Shown: positions 1 through 6,832 of the stretch, piece after piece
Numbering within the stretch: the first letter of the stretch is position 1
How the letters are laid out: each line of letters begins with the position of its first letter
Source of the DNA: Spirosoma sp.
GTDB lineage: Bacteria > Bacteroidota > Bacteroidia > Cytophagales > Spirosomataceae
Assembly: GCA_028288385.1 (NCBI GenBank)
Contig: JAQBNX010000142.1
Coordinates: 1 to 8,100 of the forward strand
DNA: 8,100 nt
Direction of reading: 5' to 3'
Program-made: the position numbers and the translations under genes
The notes under the pieces: generated by a model
Database searches by the model: none
Told to the model about the DNA's origin: nothing
Seen by the model: the letters and a program-made list of their open reading frames with translations, nothing else

Positions 1-63
1 AAAGCTGACAGTGTCCATCACGTCTGGTACATCGAAACCATCGTGACCATGCCGGTACGTTAA
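1..63 (+). CDS. 3' end of an upstream gene (partial), product unknown
   Basis: The first reading frame is open from the window edge for 20 codons and stops at TAA 61-63. The visible C-terminus reads ...VWYIETIVTMPVR, a plausible mix of hydrophobic and charged residues with ordinary codons. The stop lies 27 bp before the integrase start, which would fit a gene in the same direction as its neighbour. The fragment is too short to assign to a family, and a chance open frame of 20 codons is possible, so only moderate weight should be given to it. Confidence 0.35.
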   Translation, partial: KADSVHHVWYIETIVTMPVR

Positions 64-90
64 TATAGATAACTGTTTGCTTACATTCTG

Positions 91-1473
91 ATGGGACGCG
101 TTACGCTGAAAGTTACGATCAAGGCCGAGGCCAATCAGGAACGCCAGCATGTGGTCAGGATCCGCATTACCAAAGACCGCCAGCCGCGTTACTGGCCACT
201 AAGCGTTTCGGTACCGAAGGCTTCATTTAATCCGGCTGGATCGGCCAAACTGCGCAACTGGGTACGCAACCATCCTGAAGCCGGTCTGCTCAACGCCCGC
301 ATCTACGAACAGTACCGTAAGGCCGATGCCGTAGTCGCAGAATTTGAGAAGGAAGGTAAACCCCCGTTTACGGCTGATGAGGTCGTGGCCTACCTGAAAG
401 CCGGCGGCAAACCCGACCTGTTGACTGACTACGTGGCTGCTCACCTGGTTGCCCGGAAGAAACTGGCTGGCTCCTCGCTGCAAAAACTCCGAACACTGCG
501 TCAGTATAAGCAGATGGCCGCTAAACTGGCTGAGTGGCTGGGCAGGACCAAACGTCTGAAGCTGCCTGTCAGGGGACTTACCAAAGCGATTGTACTTGAA
601 TACCAAAGCTGGCTAGCTGAATCCTACGCGCCTAATACCGTATCGCTGAATTTGACCTGCCTGCGCTACATCGTACGCCAGGCAATGGATGAGGGATTGA
701 TTGGCTATGATCGCTACCCCTTTCGGGGCATTATCCTCAGCGTCCGGCGTAAAACGGTGGAGCGGCTCCGGGAGGCCGATATTGATAAATTAGCGGAGGG
801 GCTGCGCCGTGAAACCCGGCCCGGTAGGAGAGTGGTCACCGGTCGGGAGCACGCCCGGCCCTCGGCCTTGCTGATGTATTACCTACAGGGAATTCGCCTG
901 GGCGATTTTGTGCAGCTGCGTCGGGAAAATTACACCGTATCGACGAGTGATACCGGGGAAGAACAGCACAGGATTCGCTATAAAACTGGTAAGTCGCAGA
1001 AGGAAATGAACGTGCTGCTACCACCCGAAGCGGTGGAACTGCTGGCACCTTATCTCAATCACCCAGACGGCACACCCAAAAAGCCCCGTCAGTTGTTGAT
1101 GCCCTACCTGATCGACACCATTGATCGACTCACGCCCGAGGAACAGGTGCTCTACATTGCCCGCGCCACGGCCCGGCTGTATGCGCAGATCAAGACGCTG
1201 GGGGCTGACCTGGGACTAGGCAAGAAGATAACACCCCACATCATGCGGCACAGTTTTGCCGACCTGCTGCGTCGCAACAAGGAAGATCTGCTGACGGTGC
1301 AGATGACCCTTGGCCACTCCGATCCGCGCACCTCACGCGACTACATGGAAAGTATGGATCAGGGCGCTGTCGACAGCGTTGTGAGACACTATGGGCGAAA
1401 AACAGTAGGAAAACAACCCGGACAGATGGGGGCAGGTATGCCCGGTCTGTCGCTCGATCCCGAGGGAGAATAG
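91..1473 (+). CDS. Tyrosine recombinase / phage-type integrase, Bacteroidota arm-binding type
   Basis: This 460-residue protein is a complete site-specific tyrosine recombinase, which cuts and rejoins DNA through a covalent phosphotyrosine intermediate. Residues 1-90 resemble the N-terminal arm-binding domain common in Bacteroidota integrases. Residues about 110-205 form the SAM-like core-binding domain, including the segment SYAPNTVSLNLTCLRYIVRQA. The catalytic domain runs from about 225 to 435. Visible active-site residues are R269 (in QGIRLGDFVQLR), a probable beta-hairpin lysine K298 (YKTGK), H383 and R386 (TPHIMRHSF), H409 (LGHSD) and the nucleophile Y418 (SRDYME). All are intact, so the enzyme should be active. 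A tail of about 40 residues rich in Gly, Gln and Met follows the nucleophile region. ATG 91 is the first in-frame start after a short AT-rich leader; no clear ribosome binding site is seen. No excisionase, transposition genes or flanking att repeats are visible, so the element it serves is unknown: it may lie upstream, or the gene may be a remnant. Confidence 0.93.
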   Translation: MGRVTLKVTIKAEANQERQHVVRIRITKDRQPRYWPLSVSVPKASFNPAGSAKLRNWVRNHPEAGLLNARIYEQYRKADAVVAEFEKEGKPPFTADEVVAYLKAGGKPDLLTDYVAAHLVARKKLAGSSLQKLRTLRQYKQMAAKLAEWLGRTKRLKLPVRGLTKAIVLEYQSWLAESYAPNTVSLNLTCLRYIVRQAMDEGLIGYDRYPFRGIILSVRRKTVERLREADIDKLAEGLRRETRPGRRVVTGREHARPSALLMYYLQGIRLGDFVQLRRENYTVSTSDTGEEQHRIRYKTGKSQKEMNVLLPPEAVELLAPYLNHPDGTPKKPRQLLMPYLIDTIDRLTPEEQVLYIARATARLYAQIKTLGADLGLGKKITPHIMRHSFADLLRRNKEDLLTVQMTLGHSDPRTSRDYMESMDQGAVDSVVRHYGRKTVGKQPGQMGAGMPGLSLDPEGE

Positions 1474-1481
1474 CGGGTAGT

Positions 1482-1512
1482 TTGACCGGAAAACATGGTC
1501 TATAGCGGTCAA
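1482..1512. repeat. Short inverted repeat between integrase and RNase genes
   Basis: TTGACCG (1482-1488) and its exact reverse complement CGGTCAA (1506-1512) are separated by 17 bp. They sit 9 bp after the integrase stop codon. The arms are too far apart, and lack a following T-run, to be a good terminator. They could be a regulator operator or a chance repeat. Just after it, TTGTAATATTGCAA (1515-1528) is a near-palindrome with one mismatched pair. The rest of the 140-bp gap (1474-1613) shows no RNA gene or clear promoter. Confidence 0.3.
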
Positions 1513-1613
1513 TGTTGTAATATTGCAAACCTACGGATTTCAAGCTACCCACTTGTGTCGACAAGACCCTATTTAACTAACACAAAACGCTTTTCAGAAC
1601 TTACGCTGTACGC

Positions 1614-3044
1614 ATGAAATTATCGTTTCTGGGGGCGGCCCGGCAGGTAACAGGCAGCATGTACCTGCTTGAACTGGATGATTACCGCATCCTGATAGAT
1701 TGTGGATCTGACATGGAACGTTCCACGTCCAATGGTCAGACTACCGCTCCAACAACTCCTCAACCAGGTTTTTTTCCTTTTGAGGCTTCCAGTATCAATT
1801 TAGTGCTGCTCACCCACGCCCACATGGATCACTCGGGCAACCTGCCTCACCTGTTCCGCGAGGGATATGAAGGGCAGATTTTATGTACCGAGCCCACGTT
1901 TGCCCTCACTAATGTCTTGCTAAAAGATTCGGCTTCGCTGAATCAGAAGCGTATTAACGAACTGAATGCCAGCAAAAAGCAGCGCGTTAAAGATCGTCAG
2001 GTGCAATTGCAGAAAGACTTGTTTCTTGACAAACAGGTGCGCGAAACGATGGAGAGTGTCGTTCCCATTGCCTTCAACCGCAAGTTCAGGGTAGCCGATG
2101 GAGTAGACGTTACGTTCGTTCCGGCGGGGCACTTGCTGGGTGCGGCTCACATCATCATCAACGTAGAGGAGAACGGCGAACGCACAAGCATTTGTTTTTC
2201 AGGTGACATAGGTCGTAAAAACTACCCCCTCCTGGTCGATCCGGCTCCGGTTCCAAAGGTCGATTACCTGATCTGCGAAAGCACCTACGGTAACCGGCTC
2301 CACGAAAACCAGATGACACCAGAAGACGCACTGGCCGATATTATCCAGCGTACCTGCATCGACATTCCTGGGCGGCTCATTATCCCTTCCTTTAGTGTTG
2401 GACGGACGCAGGCACTGCTTTACACCTTAAACCGGCTTTACACGGAGCGGGGCTTTCCGCCAATCAAGGTCTTCTCGGACAGCCCAATGGGCTTTGAAAG
2501 TACCAAAATTTACCTACAGCATGTGAAAATGCTGAATGGCGAAGCCAAGGAGTTCTATAAAGAAAATGAAACCCTGTTCGATTTTCAGAACTTCGAGTTC
2601 CTGGAGTCGTCGAAGGCCAGCAAAGCCGTTTCAAATTACGGCGAGCCGTGCATCATCATCTCGTCGTCTGGTATGGTACAGGGCGGGCGGGTCGAGTACC
2701 ACGTTGCCGAGAATATTAGTAATCCGTATTCGACCATTCTGATTATTGGCTACTGCGCAGAGGGAACCCTTGGCTGGCGCCTGCTCAACGGCCAGACGAC
2801 GCTCACCATCAAAGGGACTGAGCATACGGTACTGGCCAATATTGAAAAAATTGATGTATTCAGCGGCCACGGCGACAGGAACGATCTGCTGGAATTCGTC
2901 GGCATGCAGTCGCCCGAAACATTGAAAAATATTTTCCTTGTACACGGCGAATATGAGAGCATGGAATCCTTTAAAACGACCTTGGCCGAAACGGGCTATC
3001 CTCAGGTCATAATCCCGAAAAAAGGCGAAAGCTTTGAGTTATAA
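1614..3044 (+). CDS. MBL-fold/beta-CASP RNA-processing hydrolase (CPSF73/YSH1-like exonuclease family)
   Basis: This 476-residue protein belongs to the metallo-beta-lactamase/beta-CASP nucleases, two-zinc hydrolases that act mainly on RNA in the cytoplasm. The MBL motifs are in order: HAHMDH at 68-73, H173 in the segment AGHLLGAAHI, and D198 in FSGDIGR. The beta-CASP insertion begins around ESTYGN (E222 as motif A) and includes SDSPMGFEST (288-296) and ISSSGMVQGGR (349-359). The C-terminal RNA-specificity part carries motif B (FSGHGD, H419) and motif C (VHGE, H444). All expected metal and catalytic residues are present and the length is usual for bacterial members without KH domains. Residues about 108-147 form a charged, probably helical stretch rich in Lys, Arg and Gln. 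The start ATG 1614 gives the canonical N-terminus (MKLSFLGAARQVTGS). The family name is firm; the actual RNA substrate cannot be told from sequence. Confidence 0.93.
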   Translation: MKLSFLGAARQVTGSMYLLELDDYRILIDCGSDMERSTSNGQTTAPTTPQPGFFPFEASSINLVLLTHAHMDHSGNLPHLFREGYEGQILCTEPTFALTNVLLKDSASLNQKRINELNASKKQRVKDRQVQLQKDLFLDKQVRETMESVVPIAFNRKFRVADGVDVTFVPAGHLLGAAHIIINVEENGERTSICFSGDIGRKNYPLLVDPAPVPKVDYLICESTYGNRLHENQMTPEDALADIIQRTCIDIPGRLIIPSFSVGRTQALLYTLNRLYTERGFPPIKVFSDSPMGFESTKIYLQHVKMLNGEAKEFYKENETLFDFQNFEFLESSKASKAVSNYGEPCIIISSSGMVQGGRVEYHVAENISNPYSTILIIGYCAEGTLGWRLLNGQTTLTIKGTEHTVLANIEKIDVFSGHGDRNDLLEFVGMQSPETLKNIFLVHGEYESMESFKTTLAETGYPQVIIPKKGESFEL

Positions 3045-3076
3045 GCGATACGTGTTAAGCGACGGTAATTTGTTGT

Positions 3077-3104
3077 TTTTCACTCATCGCTTTTCACTCA
3101 TCGC
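3077..3104 (+). repeat. Perfect tandem repeat upstream of accA
   Basis: The 14-mer TTTTCACTCATCGC occurs twice without a gap (3077-3090 and 3091-3104), followed directly by a further partial copy (TCATCAC, 3105-3111). It fills most of the 75-bp gap between the RNase stop and the accA start. No hairpin is formed. It could be a small intergenic repeat or part of the accA leader; its function is unknown. Confidence 0.7.
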
Positions 3105-3119
3105 TCATCACTAGATAAG

Positions 3120-4073
3120 ATGAGAACGTACCTCGACTTTGAAAAGCCTATTGCCGACCTTGAAGCGCGGCTGGAAGAGACCAAGCGATTGGCTCAAAGC
3201 AGCCACGTCGATGTCAGTGAAGCGGTTACGGTGCTGGAGCAGAGCATTGATAAACTGCGCCAGGAGATATTCCGGAACCTGACCCGCTGGCAGCGCGTCC
3301 AGTTGTCGCGTCACCCGGACCGTCCTTATACGCTCGACTACATATCACTCATGTGCGATCAGTTTATCGAACTACACGGCGACCGCACCGTGCGCGATGA
3401 TCCGGCCATGGTGGGTGGTTTCTGTGAATTGGGGGGCCAGACGGTGATGATTATCGGCCAGCAGAAAGGACGTAACACCAAACAGCGCCAGCACCGCAAT
3501 TTCGGTATGCCCAATCCAGAAGGCTACCGTAAAGCATTACGGCTGATGAAACTGGCCGAAAAATTCAATAAGCCTATCATCACGCTTATTGACACACCCG
3601 GCGCGTTTCCCGGACTGGAAGCCGAAGAGCGCGGTCAGGGAGAGGCTATTGCCCGGAATCTTAAGGAGATGTTTATGCTCACGGTGCCGGTTATCTGCGT
3701 TGTCATCGGCGAGGGTGCATCGGGTGGAGCGCTGGGAATTGCCATTGGCGACCGGGTGCTGATGTTGGAAAATACGTGGTATTCCGTTATCTCGCCCGAA
3801 AACTGCTCCACTATTCTGTGGCGGAGCTGGGACTTTAAAGAGCAGGCTGCCGAAGCTATGAAGTTGACCGCCCGCGATATGCAAATGAATAAATTAGTCG
3901 ATGGTATTGTGGAGGAACCCCTCGGTGGTGCCCACAATGACCACCTCGAAATGGCGCATCGTCTAAAACAGGTTATCCTCGACGCCCTCGCCGAACTCAG
4001 TACTGTTGACCCACAGGCGCGTATTGAGCAACGGATCGAGAAGTTCTGCTCTATGGGTGTGGTACTGGAGTAG
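3120..4073 (+). CDS. accA: Acetyl-CoA carboxylase carboxyltransferase subunit alpha
   Basis: AccA pairs with AccD to form the carboxyltransferase that moves CO2 from carboxybiotin on AccB to acetyl-CoA, giving malonyl-CoA, the committed step of fatty acid synthesis in the cytoplasm. The 317-residue length is standard. The N-terminal helical segment (MRTYLDFEKPIADLEARL) is typical, followed by the crotonase-like carboxyltransferase fold. Recognisable blocks are IELHGDR (83-89), GQQKGR (113-118), DTPGAFPG (158-165), the glycine-rich oxyanion-hole region GEGASGGALG (197-206) and MLENTWYSVISPE (215-227). No key region is missing. ATG 3120 gives the canonical start. accD and the biotin carrier/carboxylase genes are not next to it, and scattered acc genes are common in bacteria. 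Transcription probably ends at the hairpin that starts five bases after its stop codon. Confidence 0.98.
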   Translation: MRTYLDFEKPIADLEARLEETKRLAQSSHVDVSEAVTVLEQSIDKLRQEIFRNLTRWQRVQLSRHPDRPYTLDYISLMCDQFIELHGDRTVRDDPAMVGGFCELGGQTVMIIGQQKGRNTKQRQHRNFGMPNPEGYRKALRLMKLAEKFNKPIITLIDTPGAFPGLEAEERGQGEAIARNLKEMFMLTVPVICVVIGEGASGGALGIAIGDRVLMLENTWYSVISPENCSTILWRSWDFKEQAAEAMKLTARDMQMNKLVDGIVEEPLGGAHNDHLEMAHRLKQVILDALAELSTVDPQARIEQRIEKFCSMGVVLE

Positions 4074-4077
4074 TTTA

Positions 4078-4143
4078 GCTGCTACTGAACATCAAAAAGC
4101 CGCTGGGAAAATTCCCAGCGGCTTTTTGATGTTCAGTAGCAGC
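4078..4143 (+). terminator. Intrinsic terminator inside a 66-bp near-perfect palindrome
   Basis: Starting four bases after the accA stop, 32-base arms (4078-4109 and 4112-4143) are exact reverse complements with only AA between them. The inner part looks like a classic bidirectional intrinsic terminator: an A-run, a GC-rich stem AGCCGCTGGG/CCCAGCGGCT, and a T-run (4123-4127). The outer 16 bases of each arm (GCTGCTACTGAACATC and its complement) extend the pairing well past the A- and T-runs, which a terminator does not need. As RNA, the loop must open to at least four bases. Termination of accA transcription is a strong inference; the role of the outer arms is unknown. Confidence 0.85.
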
Positions 4144-4230
4144 CGGTGCTACATCACGTATTATAGCGGCAATGCAAGGCCAAATAAGATTCAGGTTTTG
4201 CCAACGTAATCGCAATTGCCAATCTAACGC

Positions 4231-4238
4231 TAACTTTG
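4231..4238 (+). promoter_or_regulatory. Candidate Bacteroidota -7 promoter element for the HAD gene
   Basis: TAACTTTG matches the Bacteroidota -7 consensus TAnnTTTG at every fixed position and lies 27 bp before ATG 4266. No good -33 TTG is found at the usual distance of about 19-21 bp upstream, so the call rests on the -7 box alone. The site lies after the accA terminator, where a new promoter is expected. It also argues against the alternative in-frame TTG start at 4236, which overlaps the box. The rest of 4144-4230 shows no gene. Confidence 0.5.
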
Positions 4239-4265
4239 GTCTTCGGTATACCAACCCGGCCCCTC

Positions 4266-4922
4266 ATGGATTCTCTGCTCAACCCGTCTGAACTCAAAAA
4301 TCTCATCTTCGATCTTGGCGACGTCATTATTCCAATTGACCTTACCGCGCCAATCCGGAATTTCGCTACACTGGCTAATCTGCCAGAAGCCGAGGTGATG
4401 ACCCTGTGGAAACAGCATGAGTTTATTAATCATTACGAAACGGGTCTGATCGATGATGCTGCATTTCGAAGCCACGTCCGGCAGGTGATTGGTGCCCGAA
4501 ACGGCGTTCCAGCCGACTGGGCCGATGAAGTGATTGACACCGCCTGGAACACCGTACTGCTCGACCTGCCCGTTGAGCGTATTGAACGGATCAAGGCTTT
4601 AAAAGGTCAGTACCGGTTATTTCTGCTGAGCAACACCAGTCCCATTCACGTTCGGCAGGTGAATCGCGTACTAACACAGCTAAACCAGCCAACACTCGAG
4701 CAACTATTTGAGCGTGTATTTTATTCCTATGAAGTACGACTGGCGAAACCCTCGCCCGAAATTTTTCAGTACGTTCTCGCAGAAGCGGGTTTAGTGTCCA
4801 ACGAAACGGCCTTCTTCGATGACAATGCCGCGAACATCCGGGCCGCTGCCGGGTTAGGTATTCAGGCGGTACATGTTCAGCCGCCCCTGACCCTGCTGGA
4901 TTATTTAAAGGATGTAGGATAG
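4266..4922 (+). CDS. HAD-superfamily phosphatase, subfamily IA, YihX-like
   Basis: This 218-residue cytoplasmic protein is a haloacid dehalogenase-like hydrolase that would remove phosphate from a small phosphorylated metabolite through a phospho-aspartate intermediate. Motif I is FDLGDVI with nucleophile D16, motif II is LLSNTSP with S122, motif III is K161 in RLAKPSPEIF, and motif IV is FFDDNAANI with D185 and D186. The helical cap lies between motifs I and II (about 25-105). The second motif I aspartate is replaced by Gly (G18). The E. coli sugar phosphatase YihX (glucose-1-phosphate) has the same DLG arrangement and a nearly identical FFDDNAxNI block, so this is a family feature rather than damage. 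ATG 4266 is preferred to the upstream TTG 4236 because the latter overlaps a -7 promoter box and adds residues outside the domain. The substrate is not known. Confidence 0.9.
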   Translation: MDSLLNPSELKNLIFDLGDVIIPIDLTAPIRNFATLANLPEAEVMTLWKQHEFINHYETGLIDDAAFRSHVRQVIGARNGVPADWADEVIDTAWNTVLLDLPVERIERIKALKGQYRLFLLSNTSPIHVRQVNRVLTQLNQPTLEQLFERVFYSYEVRLAKPSPEIFQYVLAEAGLVSNETAFFDDNAANIRAAAGLGIQAVHVQPPLTLLDYLKDVG

Positions 4923-4998
4923 ATGGGCTGATGAAGGTCTTGAAAGTGGCCGCATACTGTCCGGTAAGTCCTGTTCATAACACATCTTTCATCGATAC

Positions 4999-6153
4999 AT
5001 GACCCCACGTACCAAAACGTACCTCCTCCACGGAGGTCTTTTTTTGATTACCCTGATTACAACCACCCTTTCTGGAGCCGAATGGATCTATGGGCGACTG
5101 TTCATTCCGATTGAGGGAATGAAAACCCTCGGATGGACAGAGTTTGTGGCCGGATTTCAGTTTTCAGTACCGTTTCTGGCTATCCTGACTGTGCATGAAT
5201 TTGGGCATTACTTTGTAGCCCGGGCTAACCAGGTTCGCGTAACACTCCCGTACTACATTCCGCTGTGGATTGGTGTAGGGCAGAGCATCGGAACGCTGGG
5301 TGCATTTATACGCATAAAGGATTTTATCAACAGCCGCCAGAAATATTTCGATATTGGGATTGCCGGGCCACTAGCTGGGTTTGTGCTGGCGCTGGTTGTG
5401 TTGTGGTACGGATTTACGCATCTGCCCCCTCCGGAGTTTATCTTTACCATTCACCCTGAGTACCAGAAATGGGGACTCGACTACGCCCAGTATGCTTACC
5501 GAAATTTGCCACCCGGTACCGAGACGGTGGGTGTAGGTGATAACCTGCTGTTTCATTTCTTTAAAACCTACGTAGCCGATCCGGCCCGGTTGCCTCACCC
5601 AAACGACATGATGCATTATCCGTTTGTGCTGGCGGGTTACCTGGCTTTGTTTTTTACGTCGTTAAACCTAATCCCCATTGGTCAGTTGGATGGGGGCCAC
5701 ATACTCTACGCGCTTATTGGTCGCGAACGGTTTCGATGGGTGGCACCAGCATTGTTCATCGTTTTTGCGTTCTATGCCGGTCTGGGAGTGTTTAAACCCA
5801 CTGACTTCGCTGTCCCAACCGATGAGGCCTTTTATAATCAGTTGGGTTATTTTGGGTTATACGTGCTTTTTCTATCATTCGCGTTCTCACGCATCAGCGA
5901 AAACCGCACCACAACCTGGCTTATTACACTCAGTGTGGTTGCTACCCAATTGCTGTTTTCCTGGTTACAGCCAGAATGGGAGGGATACTCTGGATTTTTG
6001 ATTTTTGTATTTGTCCTGGGGCGATTTCTGGGCATCTATCACCCGGACACTGAGCGGGATGAGCCCTTAAACTGGCAGCGAAAACTCCTGGGATGGCTGG
6101 CCCTAATTGTATTTGCACTGTGTTTTAGCCCAAAGCCTTTTCTGATTTCGTAA
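4999..6153 (+). CDS. Site-2-protease-family membrane metalloprotease (M50)
   Basis: This 384-residue multi-pass inner-membrane protein carries the zinc-protease motif HEFGH (66-70: H66 and H70 as ligands, E67 catalytic) inside a hydrophobic segment. The second family motif, NLIPIGQLDGGH (223-234), contains the third zinc ligand D231. Hydrophobic segments are visible near 8-25, 50-75, 118-138, 205-225, 246-264, 283-297, 306-321, 332-347 and 362-378, so several membrane helices are expected. Such enzymes cut substrate proteins within the membrane, often releasing transcription factors or degrading anti-sigma factors. There is no PDZ domain of the RseP type; the layout resembles compact bacterial and plant EGY-like members. 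ATG 4999 starts directly before the first hydrophobic segment, with no clear ribosome binding site. It lies upstream of an ECF sigma gene with a membrane-bound partner; a functional link is possible but not shown by the sequence. Confidence 0.92.
   Translation: MTPRTKTYLLHGGLFLITLITTTLSGAEWIYGRLFIPIEGMKTLGWTEFVAGFQFSVPFLAILTVHEFGHYFVARANQVRVTLPYYIPLWIGVGQSIGTLGAFIRIKDFINSRQKYFDIGIAGPLAGFVLALVVLWYGFTHLPPPEFIFTIHPEYQKWGLDYAQYAYRNLPPGTETVGVGDNLLFHFFKTYVADPARLPHPNDMMHYPFVLAGYLALFFTSLNLIPIGQLDGGHILYALIGRERFRWVAPALFIVFAFYAGLGVFKPTDFAVPTDEAFYNQLGYFGLYVLFLSFAFSRISENRTTTWLITLSVVATQLLFSWLQPEWEGYSGFLIFVFVLGRFLGIYHPDTERDEPLNWQRKLLGWLALIVFALCFSPKPFLIS
5021..5045 (+). other. Terminator-like hairpin within the start of the M50 gene
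   Basis: ACCTCC (5021-5026) and GGAGGT (5032-5037) can pair around a five-base loop, and a run of seven T (5039-5045) follows one base later. The structure lies within codons 8-16 of the protease gene. Its shape is that of a small intrinsic terminator, but the six-pair stem is short and the T-run is also explained by the Leu/Phe codons of the first membrane helix. A role in attenuation is only a possibility. Confidence 0.3.
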
Positions 6154-6171
6154 ATAGTCATTTCGGGCGTG

Positions 6172-6202
6172 TTGGTTGCTTTTCGGTTTTTTTCTACCTT
6201 AC
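6172..6202 (+). promoter_or_regulatory. Candidate promoter of the sigma-factor operon
   Basis: TTG at 6172-6174 lies 20 bp before TACCTTAC (6195-6202), which matches the Bacteroidota -7 box TAnnTTTG at all but its last two positions. The spacing fits the group's -33/-7 layout. It is in the 70-bp gap after the protease gene and 22 bp before ATG 6224. It is a weak match, so a different or self-directed promoter cannot be excluded. Confidence 0.4.
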
Positions 6203-6223
6203 CGTCAAGTAATTAGCTGCCCT

Positions 6224-6832
6224 ATGCCACTATTTTCCCGGAAACCCACCGATGCCGACCTGATAGCGGGTATTCGGGCGGGTGGATCCCAGCGTCGACT
6301 CTGCGAAAATAAACTGTATGAGAAATACAGATACTTCGTTGCCGAAGGCGTTCGCAAACACCGCCTAGACGAGGAAGATTGCGCCAGCGCTTACTCCGAC
6401 ACAATTCTCAGTGTTTTTGAGAGTATTACTAGTGGCCGCTTTGAGGGACGATCAGAACTCAAAACGTACCTCTATCAAATATTTACGAACAAATGTGTTG
6501 ACGCAATTCGAAAAAAGACGACTAATCGAAGTAGTGTCCACGATGCCTTTTCACTCGACGACTCGCTGATGCAGTTGCCGGATGCGGCCCGGTCGGTGGT
6601 GCAGGGTCTCATCGATCAAAGTGATGTGGAGAACCTCCACCGACATCTGAAGGAACTCGGTGACAAGTGCCGCACCATGCTTTTGTTAATGGGAGAAGGG
6701 TATTCGGACGACGAAATTGCACAGACTATGACATATAATTCGGCCGCTGTGGCTAAAACCAGTCGTCTGCGCTGCTTAGAAAAACTTCGCGAAAGCTATC
6801 GAAAAAGCCATGAACGACCTGGAAATAATTGA
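6224..6832 (+). CDS. ECF-type RNA polymerase sigma-70 family sigma factor
   Basis: This 202-residue protein directs RNA polymerase to specific promoters. Sigma region 2 spans about residues 24-97, with the pattern YSDTILSVFESI...GRFEGRSELKTYLYQIFTNKCVDAIRKK expected for DNA melting and core binding. Region 4 spans about 137-192 and contains a helix-turn-helix (YSDDEIAQTMTYNSAAVAKT) for the -35 type element. There is no region 1.1 or 3, which places it in the ECF group. ATG 6224 is chosen over an in-frame TTG at 6176, because the extra 16 residues fall in the probable promoter and the family normally starts just before the ADLIAGIRAG helix. Its end overlaps the next gene by 23 bp, which suggests translational coupling and a shared regulatory unit. 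The target promoters are not known. Confidence 0.92.
   Translation: MPLFSRKPTDADLIAGIRAGGSQRRLCENKLYEKYRYFVAEGVRKHRLDEEDCASAYSDTILSVFESITSGRFEGRSELKTYLYQIFTNKCVDAIRKKTTNRSSVHDAFSLDDSLMQLPDAARSVVQGLIDQSDVENLHRHLKELGDKCRTMLLLMGEGYSDDEIAQTMTYNSAAVAKTSRLRCLEKLRESYRKSHERPGNN

Noticed and set aside
223..606. A 127-codon open frame on the minus strand
   Set aside because: It is antisense to the integrase arm and core-binding domains, which have clear family patterns on the + strand.
4006..4209. A 67-codon + strand open frame across the end of accA and the palindrome
   Set aside because: It reads through the terminator hairpin in another frame and has no recognisable protein features.
4236..4265. 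TTG start adding 10 residues to the HAD phosphatase
   Set aside because: It overlaps the TAACTTTG -7 box, so the codon would lie upstream of the transcript start.
4311..4331. Loss of the second aspartate in HAD motif I (FDLGDVI)
   Set aside because: YihX-type subfamily IA members commonly have DLG here and are active, so it is not a sign of an inactive enzyme.
6176..6223. TTG start adding 16 residues to the sigma factor
   Set aside because: The added stretch overlaps the probable promoter and has no counterpart in the usual N-terminus of the family; ATG 6224 fits better.
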